Assembly (NCBI RefSeq): GCF_963169125.1
Contig: NC_084793.1
Coordinates: forward strand, 92,399,071-92,463,070
Reading direction: 5' to 3'
Length of the DNA stretch: 64,000 bases
Origin: Humulus lupulus
Lineage: Eukaryota > Streptophyta > Magnoliopsida > Rosales > Cannabaceae
Shown here: in pieces, positions 46,971 through 57,571 of the stretch
Numbering within the stretch: the stretch's first letter is position 1
How the letters are laid out: the number at the start of each line of letters is the position of its first letter
Notes under the pieces: model-generated
Told to the model about the DNA's origin: nothing
Database searches by the model: none
What the model saw: the letters and a program-made list of their open reading frames with translations, nothing else
Position numbers and translations under genes: made by a program

Positions 46971-48249
46971 GCGCGCGGGCCTGCTTGGGCACACTCGGCA
47001 TTCGCTCGGCCATCACCCTACCGATCAGGCATATGGCATAGCCACTTAAGCCTATGCCTAAAACTTATCCCTCAAAACGCCTTATTCGAATCTCTCAATA
47101 GTATTTTTAGAGATTGATTTCTCTCAATCAATCTTGGGGAAAAATTGACTTCTCTTCTCAAAGACATTTTTTTACTATGTAGTATTTACTTTGCATGCAT
47201 TTGTTCGTGTTTGTTTGATTCACTCCAGGGACTCATCATTGCTAGTCATGCTCAACAATAGAGTTTCCTACTTGATCAGTGATATATGCTCAGCTGACCA
47301 GGGAAGTTGTATTTGCTCTTCTGAGCAGGAAAACTTTGCACCTGATCAGCTAAACTTTGCACCTGGCCAGTAGTTTACTCTTTATTCTTGTGAAGACAAT
47401 TGTTGCTTAGCAGCTTTGATATTTTTCTCGTACAGCCGAGTTGTTGGCATTTATACTTTACTTTTCTTTGTTAACTTAAAACATTCTAAGTCTTTTTTAG
47501 ACTTAAAAAGTTATAAGTTTTTTGTGAATAGTAAAGTCACTTTGATGTATGCCTTATATTTTCGCATGAGTACTTATTTTTCTAACTTTGAAATTCTAGA
47601 CATTTCATAAGTCCATACTAAGTATACTTTCTCACACTCTTATCGCTCTAACATTTTATGAGCATAATATTTATTGTCACACGAATATTTGCTTCTAACT
47701 TGAAATTTTGAAAAATTCCAAGTTACTTAAGCTTTGTCAAACAAGTTAGCTTAATGACCCTTTTTGACTTCAAAATTTTACAAGTTAGCCTAAAAACAAA
47801 TATGTTTACTCGTGCTCTTATTGCCTGTGTTAAATTATATACCAGCATACCCCATGTGCCCCCCAATCGATCGAGGGTTGAAAGATCCTAGGTCATTTGC
47901 TACTTGACCGAATTTGTTCAAGCAGTTAATTGCTCGTGAAACACATAGAATATATTGAAAATATTCGAGCAGTTGAACACTGCTTGAACATATCGACTAG
48001 TTGAACACTGTCCAAATAATTAACACACATGCACATTTGTAGCAAGAATCGACCACGCTGCGCGTAGTCTCTTTTATTACTCGTAAGTTAAAAAGGGCAA
48101 AACGTGTCTAATAACGAGTCTTAAACAACAAAAATTGTTCAAAAATAGTTGACTGGTCAGCAAATAACCAGCTCATAAACCAAATTTAAATAACAAGTTA
48201 AACAAATTGAAATTAAACTACCACTCTGAAAGCGATATTTAGTGATAAT
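46971..48249. other. Non-coding interior of Tat-2
   Basis: No gene recognised. It includes short direct repeats near 47255-47375 (words CTGATCAG, CTGACCAG, AACTTTGCACCTG) and a polypurine-like tract (GTGCCCCCCAATCG near 47858) resembling that at 38929 in Tat-1. It occupies the place of pol and the antisense gene. Confidence 0.6.
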
Positions 48250-50517
48250 ATATCCTCCGATGTTCGCCGCTTCAATGGTTTCTGATCCTAGCACTCCCGC
48301 TCAGCATACCTCTCCCTTGCTTTGTTGCTATCCTCAGCTAAGTGTGGACCTCCACATATAGTGTTTAAGGTAAAGTCTACAGGCCCGGGCCGCAAGGGTG
48401 GAGATCATTGTCGTTTGAACCCAGGATTGCTACTGCCTCCTTCTCCTTGGGGTGTCTCTGCCTGGTACTTTCTCAACTTGCCCGACCGGAGAAGAAACTC
48501 TATCTCGTCCTTGAGGTGATTGCATTCATTTATGTCGTGACCATAACTCCATGGAAACGAAAAAACTTATTCATGTCTCTCTTCCTCATCTCTTTCCTGA
48601 TGGGTGGAGGCTTCTTGTAGGGAACCTCTTCATGACTAACAAGATATATTTTCGCTCGGCTGGCCGAGAGAGTGGTGTAATTAGTGAACTGAGGCTCATA
48701 ATTTGTTGGCTTTTCGCTTGAACTCAACTTTGCTTTCTTTTCCTCATGGTGGTCAGACCCGTTATTTCCACGTTTCTTTCCATCATTCTTAGGAGGGTTA
48801 GTTGATCCGCTCGGATTGTTTATGCCATTCTCCTCTTTCTCGATTGCATCATCCAATTTCATATACTTGTCTGCTCGGTCAAGAAATTTTTGAAGTGTTG
48901 AAATTGGATTTCTATGTATGCTATCCCACAAAGGGCTTCGATAAGTTATCTCAGCGGATATTGCAACCATATTCCCCTCGTCTCCTACAACAGTTGCTCT
49001 ATTGGCTTCTCTCATGAATCTCTGTATATAATTCTTTAAAGACTCATCTTTTCCTTGTTTGATATCTGCCAAGTGGTTGGCATAAACTGGTGGAGTCCGG
49101 GCAGTGTTGAATTTTCTACAAAACTCCTTCCTGAATGCTTCCCAAGAGGTTATGGAGTTCGCCTTAAACTTCCAATACCATTCCTGGACGGTATCTGACA
49201 AAGTAGTCTGGAAAACTCTACACCGATAATCGTCACTTACTCCGAGCAATTCCATCTGGTCCTCAAACTTCCCAACATGTATGATGGGATCTGCCTTTTC
49301 TGTATATACTGGCAGAACCGGTGCTTTATATTTTGTCGGAGGCTGGGCTGCTCTAATCCGGGCACAAAATGGGCTGCCACTCAAGTGGTCTATTGCATCC
49401 ATCCCAGAAGGTCATTTTGACAAACCTTGCACTGCAGCCATTAGCATGTCAAGCTGGGCTTGGATGGCTGGTGCAACTAATGAAGTTCCAAGGTCTTGAC
49501 CGCCTGGTCGGGCATTACCATCTGGTGCACTGTCGTCAAGTATTTCTACTTGACTGGAAGGGCGGTTCTGAATTTTCCCTTCGACCAAGACGGTCCTCCT
49601 TTTGTTAGTGATAACGTCCCTCAGATCCTTCCGGGAAGCATGCTCTCCTGCCCGATCAAACACCGTTCTTTTCAATTTTTCAAAGGGCTTACTACGCGGG
49701 ACTTGCACTCTCCCACTACGCTGCTGGCCAGGATGCAGTGGAGGCCTTTTGGTATGCCCCGGGCAGTCTTTTCCTCCTTGTTGGTCATTGCCCTCCTTTT
49801 CCTTTGACTGGTCAGTGTGATGACTATCAGCCTCATCACGACCATGCCCATCTTTGAATTGTGAAGTCCTCTTATCTCGAGGAGTCTTGGTCTGATCCTG
49901 CTTGGATGGAGTCTTTTTATTGCCCGATCGGTGACTCCCTGATCTAGAAGTTTCTAATTGGTGGCTTCTGGAGGGGATTCTAGAGTGCTCCCTTTGCGTC
50001 GAGGTAGTTCTGGATTGGTCCCCATCATCTTCCCGACCAGGTGGGTTACTCCTGCTTCTGTCCGGTCCCTGAGAATTGTCTCTATCAGTGGTCCTCTGAC
50101 AGCATTATTATTTCTTTCTCCCTAGGTGGCTTCTTGTGCCGCGACTTGAGCATTGGCTTGGGCCAATTGGGTAGCCACTTCTACAGCAAGTGCTGCTTCA
50201 CGATGTCTCCGGTCGACTTCCTCCTGTCGTTGTCTGAGCTCTTCGCTTCTGGCCTCCATATCGCGCCTTTGCTGCTCTAACGCAACTCTCTGTCTGGCCA
50301 TCTCTTCAGGGAAAGACTCCTGCCGAGCATTGAATTGCACCATCTCCTCTTGGAAAGCACCTATTGCTTCCTGGAGTTGTTCAACTTCTGGAGTGGTCTC
50401 CTCGAGAAAGACCCTGGGCTCATTCTCTGGGTTCTGCGGTCCAGGACCTTCTGATCTTGCAAACTCTTTTGATGTGCCTGACTTTTTGGATGCCACACTA
50501 GTATTCTTGGGCCCCAT
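48250..50517 (-). pseudogene. Tat-2 gag
   Basis: The start MGPKNTSVASKK (50517) leads a Glu/Gln/Arg-rich coiled coil (50400-50150). A linker at 49708-49412 precedes the core at 49402-48530, open for 290 codons: PIIHVGKFEDQMELLG, LSDTVQEWYWKFKANSITSW, FRKEFCRKFNTAR, SLKNYIQRFMREANRA. It fades out past HLKDEIEFLLRSGKLRKY and TICGGPHL near 48350, which in Tat elements lies just before the protease. The core is better preserved than in Tat-1. Frame changes occur near 50100 and 49410. Confidence 0.85.
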
Positions 50518-50552
50518 CTTGATATGATAGTCGTGTGTTTCTTCTCTTCAGG

Positions 50553-50570
50553 CTCTCAATGAAAGCACCA
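50553..50570 (-). promoter_or_regulatory. Tat-2 primer binding site
   Basis: Minus strand TGGTGCTTTCATTGAGAG, three bases from the 5' LTR end at 50574. Identical over 18 bases to the Tat-1 site. Confidence 0.82.
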
Positions 50571-50573
50571 AAA

Positions 50574-51557
50574 TGTTGACCACGATTTTGGCCAACGACG
50601 AGTAGACGTCAAAACTACAATGAACCTTCAAGAGAAAAATACGACATAGATAATTTTATAGTGGTCCAACCCCAATTTATTGGTAATAGCCGAATCCACT
50701 TGGAGTTGTGATATATATCCTACACTTAAGATCAGATGAACTTGAGCCAACTGAGTTTCTTAAGTGTAAGTAAAAAAATACATAGTTTCTCTCTCTAAAA
50801 CCTCTTAGAAAATGCCCCAAGAATCCCCCAAGTAACAGTCCCAAAGTCTCCAAAATAGAGAGTTTTTTTCAGTCTAAAAGATCAACTCCCTAAAATGATG
50901 CCATGAGCCATTTATTTATAGGCTCATGGATCGTACATCAGATATTCCCTTTGACCGGGTCCTTTCTGTTACTTCTCTCAATATTTAATTAATAATAACA
51001 TATAAAATACAACAATATGCGTTTCTTTGGGATAATATGAGAGATTTCCGCGCAGGTTTGACCGATTCTAGCTGAAGCCGTTACTGGGATCTCTTGTGTA
51101 GCAATGATCTGTTTAGTCGGTCCACATCACACCCAAGGAAAACTGGAGGGCCAAAACACTTGACTGGTCGGCCAAACCCTCACTGGTCGGCCAAGACAAG
51201 TGACTGGTCGGCCAAACACTTGACTGGTCGGTCATGACACCTGACTGGTCTAACATGACACATCTCACATCTCTGGTCTAACATGACACATCTCTGGTCT
51301 AGCATGACACTTCTCTGGTCTAACATGCCACATCTTTGGTCTAACATGGCACATCTCTGGTCTAGCATGACGCTTGACTGGTCAGTCAAAAATCTTCACC
51401 GGTCGGACAGAAATTCTATCAGATCGGTCAGATCACTTTATCACAACTCCGAAGAGCCAACACATTTATTGAATATTAATGTGCCATTTACTGACCATGC
51501 ATTGCCACTTGTCACTTCTGATTGCCACGTCATCAAACTAAAATTTTAGGGATAACA
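50574..51557 (-). repeat. Tat-2 5' LTR (984 bp)
   Basis: TGTTGACCACG start, AGGGATAACA end. About 100 bp longer than the partner LTR, mainly through extra short repeat units at 51172-51390. Confidence 0.9.
51155..51390. repeat. Short tandem repeats in the Tat-2 5' LTR
   Basis: Two kinds: CACTGGTCGGCCAA-type units (51160-51230), and units of about 20 bp of the type CATCTCTGGTCTAACATGACA (51245-51375, about six copies). The partner LTR (46085-46225) has fewer of each. They create an artificial frame rich in MLDQRC on the minus strand. Confidence 0.88.
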
Positions 51558-51562
51558 CCTCG

Positions 51563-54326
51563 AATTGGTCAACCACACGGAGTCAGATAAACGATAAAAA
51601 TTAAGATGAAAATGAGAAGAACTCCAGATGAAAAGATAAAGGACACAAACAATTTATATTGGTTCGGCCACAATAAAATGGTAACAACCTACATCCACTT
51701 AGTGTTCTTATTGATGTAGTATTCCAAGAACAATGATCAATGAACTAGGGTTCACGAGTTTCACTAAATCTCAGATAAATACAATTGTGATGGATAACAA
51801 CACTCTTTTTCTCTCTTAGAATCTCTCAGCTCAAGCATTCTTACGCCAAATGTCGGAAAGTTCAAAAGTCCCCTCTCTTGAGCCCTTTGATTCTTATTTA
51901 TAAGCTCAAGGAGGTTTACATGGGCCAATGGGCCTTAATTACACTTAACACATGTGTATCTAAATAATAATGAAAATTACAATCAATACGTAATTACAAG
52001 ATTGCATGTAACGACCCAAATTTACTAATAAGGCTTAAGGGCCTTGATTAGTGTGCCGGGAGGGCATGATGGGAATTATGTGTGATTATTATGATTAAGA
52101 TGTATGATTATGATTTTAAGCATGTTATATGACTATGTGAATTATATTATGTGATAATAATGATATGTGAATTGTATTGTGTGGGTGCTGTGAAACAAAC
52201 GTGATGCACGTGCCAAGACGGTCCTAGGAAACTAGATAAAGGTAACTGGTGGTTTGGTAACCTGTGTAACTATTAGTAACCTTAGAGAGTAACAAGTTTT
52301 ATGGGAAAGTGGTAGAATTGTAAAGTTAGGGAAAGGACAAATAAGCCCTTGAGGTTTAGTTAGTAAGTGATATTAATGGAGGGTTAAGAAGGTCTTTTGG
52401 CAGAGTTATAGAGTCTTTGGCTGAAGGAAAAAGTTAGGTACGATTTGTTTATGCAAAGTATAACTGAAGTTAAGCTTTTGGAAGGCTAGAAAGGGCAAGA
52501 AGGAAAGGGGGAATCAAGAACCTAGGAAGCAAGGTGGGAGAGGAGCTGAACTGAATTCTTTGAGGCTAAAGAAGGGCTTAAGGGGTGTGGAATCAAGCTT
52601 ATATCAAGGTTTATACTGAGGTAAGGGATTGATCTCTGATTTGTTAAGTTTTGAATTTGGTTTTTGAAAAGAATTGAGAAATGGCCATGGTTTTTCTTGT
52701 GTGGGATTCAGCTGGTTTGTTAAGGTGGAACTTAGCTCAAGCTTGGATTGGAGGAAGCTCGAGTCGAATTTCTGATAAAGGTAAGGGTATTAAATGTATT
52801 TGCAATTTCATGGCTGTTATGGTTTAAGGAATTAGGGGACTGGTTTGTGCTTTTCTTAACTTTCAGTTTAAGTGTTAGAGTTTGAATTTAGGTGTGAATT
52901 CTGTGGATAAATGTGTAGATGAGTTGGGTTATAGTGTTTATAAGTTGTTGGTTGGTCTATGTGGGGTTTCAAACAGGTTTTGGGGCTTGGGTACGAAGTT
53001 GGGATGATTTGGAGTGAGTTAGGCTTGGGAAAAACGCGAAGGGAAACCCAGAAATCTGGGTCTGCGATGGTGTGCCGCGGCACGGCTTTTGCTTGCCGCG
53101 GCCTAGGGGTCTCTGGAGGGTGCCGCGGCACAAGGAAAATTTCAGGGAGTTAAATTTTGCAATTTTTGGTCTTTGCTCTGGGGGTTCGGGGGATGCCTCC
53201 GGGGTGTTATTCTAAGGTTTTGGGGGTTCCGAGAGTGTGGATTAGGTACCGGGGAGGTAGTCTTGGATTGGTTAATGACAAAGAATATTATGTTTGTGTT
53301 GTGATTAGGACTTTGGAGAGGCTTGGGGTAGAGGACCGTGCTTGTGGCTGCGTGGCATCGGGAATCAGTAAATTGAAAGGTAAGAAAACTGCACCCGAAT
53401 GTATGATTGTGATGGGACTAAGTGCTCCCGAGATTTTGTATTGTGTCATCGTTGGTATTATGCCAAGGGACACGTATAAGCGGTCTAAGAGTACCGTTCA
53501 TGATTTTTAGCGCACGGGGCGCGAATTGGCCACTGGGAGCCAGAAACAATAGGATAACAGAGGGAGCAGCCTGCGAGCGCTAGCCCTGGTTATCGTCTGT
53601 GCAATATGCATTATGAGTTGAAATGCTTTGTATGTGGTATACTTGAATGATGATATACTTGAATTTATGAGATGCTGTATGAATAACTGAGTTGATTGCT
53701 AATTGTTCATGCTCTGTTATTACTGTGTTTTCTTGCTGGGCCTTGGCTCATGGGTGCTCCGTGGTGCAGGTAAGGGTAAGGGCAAGCTGGATCAGGCCTG
53801 AGGTGGAGAGCTCCGAAGTGAAATGTACATAGCCAGCCGTTCGATCACCACGATCGAGGAGTGTGTCAGGACGGAGATCACCTAACTGCTCATTTTGCCT
53901 TAGTATGGCTGTTAATGTATATAAACTTTGTAACTTTTGTAGTATGGCTTTTAAACTGTCATTTTTGGGATCCCATGTACATAAACAATGTTTAGCAATG
54001 AAAATGTATCTTTTGAGACCAAAACGCTTTTAACCCTAGTTCCTCTACTATTTCAATAACACATTTTTACTTTAATGACTTGATTAGCGAGCCTGACACT
54101 TTATAAACACACAGTGTAGCGGTCCTGGCTATCCAGGGCGTTACATTGCATATCTGAAGGAAATGATTGACTATATGCGACCAGGCTGGTCGCCCATGAT
54201 TATGATACTTTATAAGCCAATGATCTCCTGGTCGAGGGTCGAGGAGGATATGCTCACTTAAAACTGCCACGTATTTCCCACGTGTAGATCAATCCTGCCA
54301 CGTCATCAGGTAGTCCGATTTTTGGG

Positions 54327-54332
<6 letters not shown>
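51563..54332 (-). repeat. Tat-1 5' LTR, remainder (with inserted solo LTR)
   Basis: Continues from 45508 after Tat-2. It matches 34786-35411 once the solo LTR 52007-54145 and one copy of its TTGCA duplication are set aside. It ends GGGTAAACA at 54332. Confidence 0.88.
52007..54145 (+). mobile_element. Solo LTR (2,139 bp, Tekay-type) in the Tat-1 5' LTR
   Basis: TGTAACGACCC start, GGGCGTTACA end, target duplication TTGCA at 52002-52006 and 54146-54150. The empty site is visible at about 35225 in the other Tat-1 LTR. Related to the solo LTR at 19493. An open frame of 117 codons at 53157-53510 has no recognised domain and is probably chance. Confidence 0.95.
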
Positions 54333-54357
<25 letters not shown>

Positions 54358-54371
54358 TAATAATAATAATA
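54331..54371. repeat. (CAA)n(TAA)n microsatellite
   Basis: About nine CAA followed by TAA units, starting at the last bases of Tat-1. A short second TAA run lies near 54385-54397. Confidence 0.92.
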
Positions 54372-54577
54372 GTTAGAGCAACCCATAATAATAATAAACC
54401 AAGGTGACATTTGCGTCAGTGGGGAACTGCCACAAATGCCAGATTTGTGACAGTTCCCCATTGACGCAAATGCTAGCCTGGTTTGCATCGTGGGATTCCG
54501 AGTTACATATAAAACTGACGCAAAAACTCAATTGTGGCAGTTAGAAACTGACGCAAATGACATTTTTTGTAGTAGTG
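54372..54577 (-). mobile_element. CACTA3: terminal fragment of a CACTA-type element
   Basis: On the minus strand the end reads CACTACTACAAAAAATG at 54561-54577, followed by TTTGCGTCAGTTT-type subterminal motifs. It contains a 65-bp perfect-looking hairpin (54408-54472). The other terminus is not visible, so only one end remains. It cuts into Copia-D pol at 54578. Confidence 0.8.
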
Positions 54578-56010
54578 TCCTTTCAACTTGATCACTTGCT
54601 CCACCTTGATTGGCATCCATACCTGCATTTTGATTTTGTATCTCAACTTGATACTTGTTTAGAGCCTCGGTTTGTTCAGTGGCTTGCTGACCTTGTACCT
54701 GCAGGTTAGTCGTATAATATGCATTTTCATCAAATATTACATCTCTACTAATAATGCACTTTTTATCTTCAGCTAGCCAAATTCTATAACCCTTAACCCC
54801 ACTAGGATAGCCTAAAAAGTAACCTTTCTTGGCCCTAGGATTGTTTATACCTCAAATTACATGCACATATGGTAAACAACCAAATATCTTTAAATGATCA
54901 TAACTAGGAGGTGAAGCCGACCAAAGTTCTTCAGGAACTTTGAAATCAATGGTTGTAGATGGTGATCTATTTATTAAATAACAAGTTGTAGCTGCTGCTT
55001 CAGCCTAAAAACATTTTGGCATCCCCGAATCATTAAACATGCACCTAACCTTGTGCATTATAGTCCTATTCATACGTTGTGAATGGATGTTTGCGTGATG
55101 AACGTGACACATCAAAAATGGGTTGAACGATGTCTAGCTATTCCATTTTCAGCAGAAAAAGAGTCAAATTCTTTATTACAAAACTCTAAACCATTATCTA
55201 TCCTAAGTCTCTTTATTCTTTTACCAATTTTATTCTCTACTAAAGCTTTCCATGTTTTAAATGTTTCAAAAGCCTCATCTTTAGTTTTATGAAAATACAA
55301 CCAAACTTTCCTAGAATAATCATCAATAAAAGATATAAAATATTGAGACTTAGAGAGTGAGAATGGTATCTGTGGTGAACCCCATAGATATTAATGGATA
55401 GTCCAGACTTCTATTGGTTTTGTGAACTGCATTAGCAAACTTGAGTCGGTGTGATTTTTCCAACACACAACTCTCACAAAATTCCATATTTGAAATTTTC
55501 TTCTTATCCAAAAGACCTTGTTTTGAGAGTTCTAGCAGACCCTTAACACTCATATGTCCTAGCCTTTTGTGCCATAACTTAGTTTGATCATCCCTTTGAA
55601 CCGAGACACCAACTTCTCCCAAAATGCGAAACCTTCTAGAACATACAACTAGTGTTCAAGAACGCCTTTCAACGCCACCAGAGATCCTTTTACCACTCTC
55701 AAAACTTCACCTTGAGCTTTGTAAGAACAACCTAATTTATCCAGCTACCTTAGAGAAATCAGATTCCTTTTCAACCTTGGAATGTGCCTAACCCCAGTCA
55801 AAATCTTGACTGTACCATCCCACAGCTTTAGCTTTATTGTCCCTCACCAACAACATCACAAGCTTGGTTGTTGCCCACGAGTACCTTGTTTCCCTAAACT
55901 ATTTTGTAGTCAATAATCCATTCCCGTCTAGGTGTCATATGGAAAGTACACCCAAAATCTAAGATCTACTCATCCTTTCAATACACATTATTGACTGTTA
56001 AAACATCTGA
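54578..56010 (-). pseudogene. Copia-D protease and integrase, decayed
   Basis: The protease motif near 55951-55975 reads LDFGCTFHM, where LDSG is usual: the Ser is Phe (TCT to TTT). Pre-integrase at 55600-55430: KLWHKRLGHMSVKGLLELSK, FCESCVLEKSHRLKF. Core at 55300-55112: KRLRIDNGLEFCNKEFDSF. C-terminal: FGCLPYVHV, KKGYFLGYPSGVKGYRIW (about 54830-54780), then RDVIFDENAYY. Many stops and frame changes. Runs into CACTA3 within the linker before RT. Confidence 0.85.
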
Positions 56011-56088
56011 AACGACTGTCAAAACATCGACTATATCGAACTCATTTGAGACAACTGCTATGATTCCAAAAGTCTCTTTTCCTGACTT

Positions 56089-56841
56089 TTAATCCTTGTT
56101 AGACTTCCATGGAGGACATTGCTTCTTGTAATGACCATCCTTATTACAAATCCAACAAACCTTTGATCCTTGAGCACCATTTCTTGACTGTGACCTATAC
56201 CTTCCTTTTCCCTTCTTGTGATTTCTCCTATTCTTTGACATTCTTTTAACATTCAAACCTTCTCCATTTTGTATAGATAGCTTTCCATTAGCCTTCAAAT
56301 CTAGTTCTTTGGAGTAAGCAGCTCCTGTCACTTCCTCTAGAGTCAAAGTGTCCTTGCTGTACTTAATAGTATCCCTGAGTTGGTCATATTGTAGAGGAGG
56401 AGAATTCAAAAGAAAAATAGCTTGGTCTTCCTCATCCATTTTAACTTCCAGATTTTCCAGATCTGAAACTAACATAGTGAATTCATCTATATTTTCATCG
56501 ATGGATTTATTGTCATCCATCTTGAAGGCATACAACTTTTGCTTCGAATAAATCCTATTTGGTAAAGCATTTGTCATATACAATTGTTCTAACTTATCCC
56601 ACATTTCACAAGCTGAAGTTTCTTTGATTACCTTTCTTAGAACTAAATCGCTTAGAATAATTGTGTTCCTTGCATTCTTGAGAATCTCAGCATTGTACTT
56701 AATTGAATCCGTCATCTTGGGCTCACCTTTAAGAGCATCATCCAACCCGAGATTTCCCAAATGTGCCATCATCTTTTGTCACCATAGATTGAAATCGTTC
56801 TTGCCATCAATTTTTTCTACTTCTAATTTAGAGGTTGACAT
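56089..56841 (-). pseudogene. Copia-D gag with one early stop
   Basis: Start MSTSKLEVEKIDG (ATG 56841). After NLW an in-frame TGA at about 56780 (CGA to TGA likely), then 227 open codons in the same frame. They include KETSACEMWDKLEQLYM, NIDEFTMLVSDLENL (UBN2-type gag) and the intact zinc knuckle CWICNKDGHYKKQC, ending at 56089. One change separates this gag from an open frame. Confidence 0.88.
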
Positions 56842-56984
56842 GATTGAAGGAGCTTCGGCTAGTAAGTCTTCAACAAAAAATTTCTTCTAATAGAACCCAC
56901 ATTTTGACACTAAGAACTTGTCTCCTTTGAACCAAGAACTTCAATCTTCCAGCCGATTACACCAACCTGTCTCTAATACCAATA

Positions 56985-57571
56985 TGTTAGGATTAAACCT
57001 AATGACAATAGATTAAAGATGAACACAATAAATCAGAACAAAAGCATAAACACACAACACCAAGTTTACTTGGTTTAGTAGACAAAAGCAAGAAGCTTTT
57101 GCTACCTACATCCAAGCCAGGGCAAAGCCCTAGAAGAAATTCACTATGAAAATAGAAGAGATTAGAGCCACCAATGTAATGTACAGAGATCTAAAGAACC
57201 ACTCTCAAACCCCAATTGTATATCAAGAAAAATTAGAAGAAAGTTACAAACCCTAGAGATTAGTTCCTCTCTCTCAATTACAAAATGCACTCTCTGATTC
57301 GATCTAAAACATTCTAAAAAAAATGGGTAAATATAACTCTAATAAGAGAACCAATCAGATCAGCAAATCCTGTCAAAACTGATTTTCTGATATAAAACCC
57401 AGAAATGACGGAACATCCAAAACGCATGTTGAGACATGGGCACAGGACACGGCCACAAACAATCCTGGCCGCAGTCGCTACTCTCTGATTGGGAGGCTGC
57501 GGCTAGACATGATCTAGGTCGCGGCCACTATATAAAAACGAGGCAACTCTTCAATACATAATAAATAGACA
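56985..57571 (-). repeat. Copia-D 5' LTR (outer end approximate)
   Basis: Plus view: TGTTAGGATTAAACC at 56985 next to the PBS. The outer end is placed near AATAGACA (57571), but AATACATA about 15 bp earlier is also possible. A TATA-like sequence lies near 57520-57535 (minus strand). Without a second LTR the boundary is uncertain. Confidence 0.6.

Larger units (their letters stand above)
45509..51557 (-). mobile_element. Tat-2: gag-only non-autonomous Tat element in the Tat-1 5' LTR
   Basis: LTRs 45509-46393 and 50574-51557, PPT, PBS, and one gag-like region (48250-50517). There is no protease active site, RT, RNase H or integrase, and no antisense gene; 1.85 kb of non-coding DNA with a 107-bp repeat array takes their place. 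The target duplication CCTCG is perfect. Its LTRs are related to but distinct from those of Tat-1. It would depend on a relative's enzymes, and the identical PBS and similar PPT make Tat-1-like elements candidates (inference). Confidence 0.9.
34774..54332 (-). mobile_element. Tat-1: Ty3/Gypsy element of the Tat (Retand-like) lineage with nested insertions
   Basis: 3' LTR 34774-35411, PPT, opposite-strand gene 36320-38575, then on the minus strand integrase, second (archaeal-type) RNase H, RT, protease and gag up to 45447, PBS at 45476 and 5' LTR starting at 45497. That LTR is opened by Tat-2 (45509-51557, duplication CCTCG) and by a solo LTR (52007-54145). The second RNase H plus the antisense gene next to the 3' LTR are Tat hallmarks. 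The flanks (CCTTC left, ACAAC right) do not match. Confidence 0.9.
54578..57571 (-). mobile_element. Copia-D: Ty1/Copia element, 5' half (LTR, gag, protease, integrase)
   Basis: Minus strand: 5' LTR (56985 to about 57571), PBS-like TGGTATTAGAGAC just inside, gag at 56841, protease, integrase, then cut at 54578 by CACTA3 before RT. The gag and integrase resemble the Tork/Tnt1 type. The 3' half and 3' LTR are absent. Confidence 0.85.

Noticed and set aside
46507..47016. Overlapping open frames on both strands near the Tat-2 3' end
   Set aside because: They come from the 107-bp tandem repeat and high CG content; no recognised domain.
48530..49402. 290-codon frame as a host gene
   Set aside because: Clear retrotransposon gag motifs and position between PBS and PPT of Tat-2.
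51180..51389. Minus-strand frame with repeated MLDQRC motifs
   Set aside because: A translation of short tandem repeats within an LTR, not a protein gene.
53157..53510. 117-codon plus-strand frame in the solo LTR at 52007-54145
   Set aside because: No domain, no conservation in the related LTR at 19493; likely chance.
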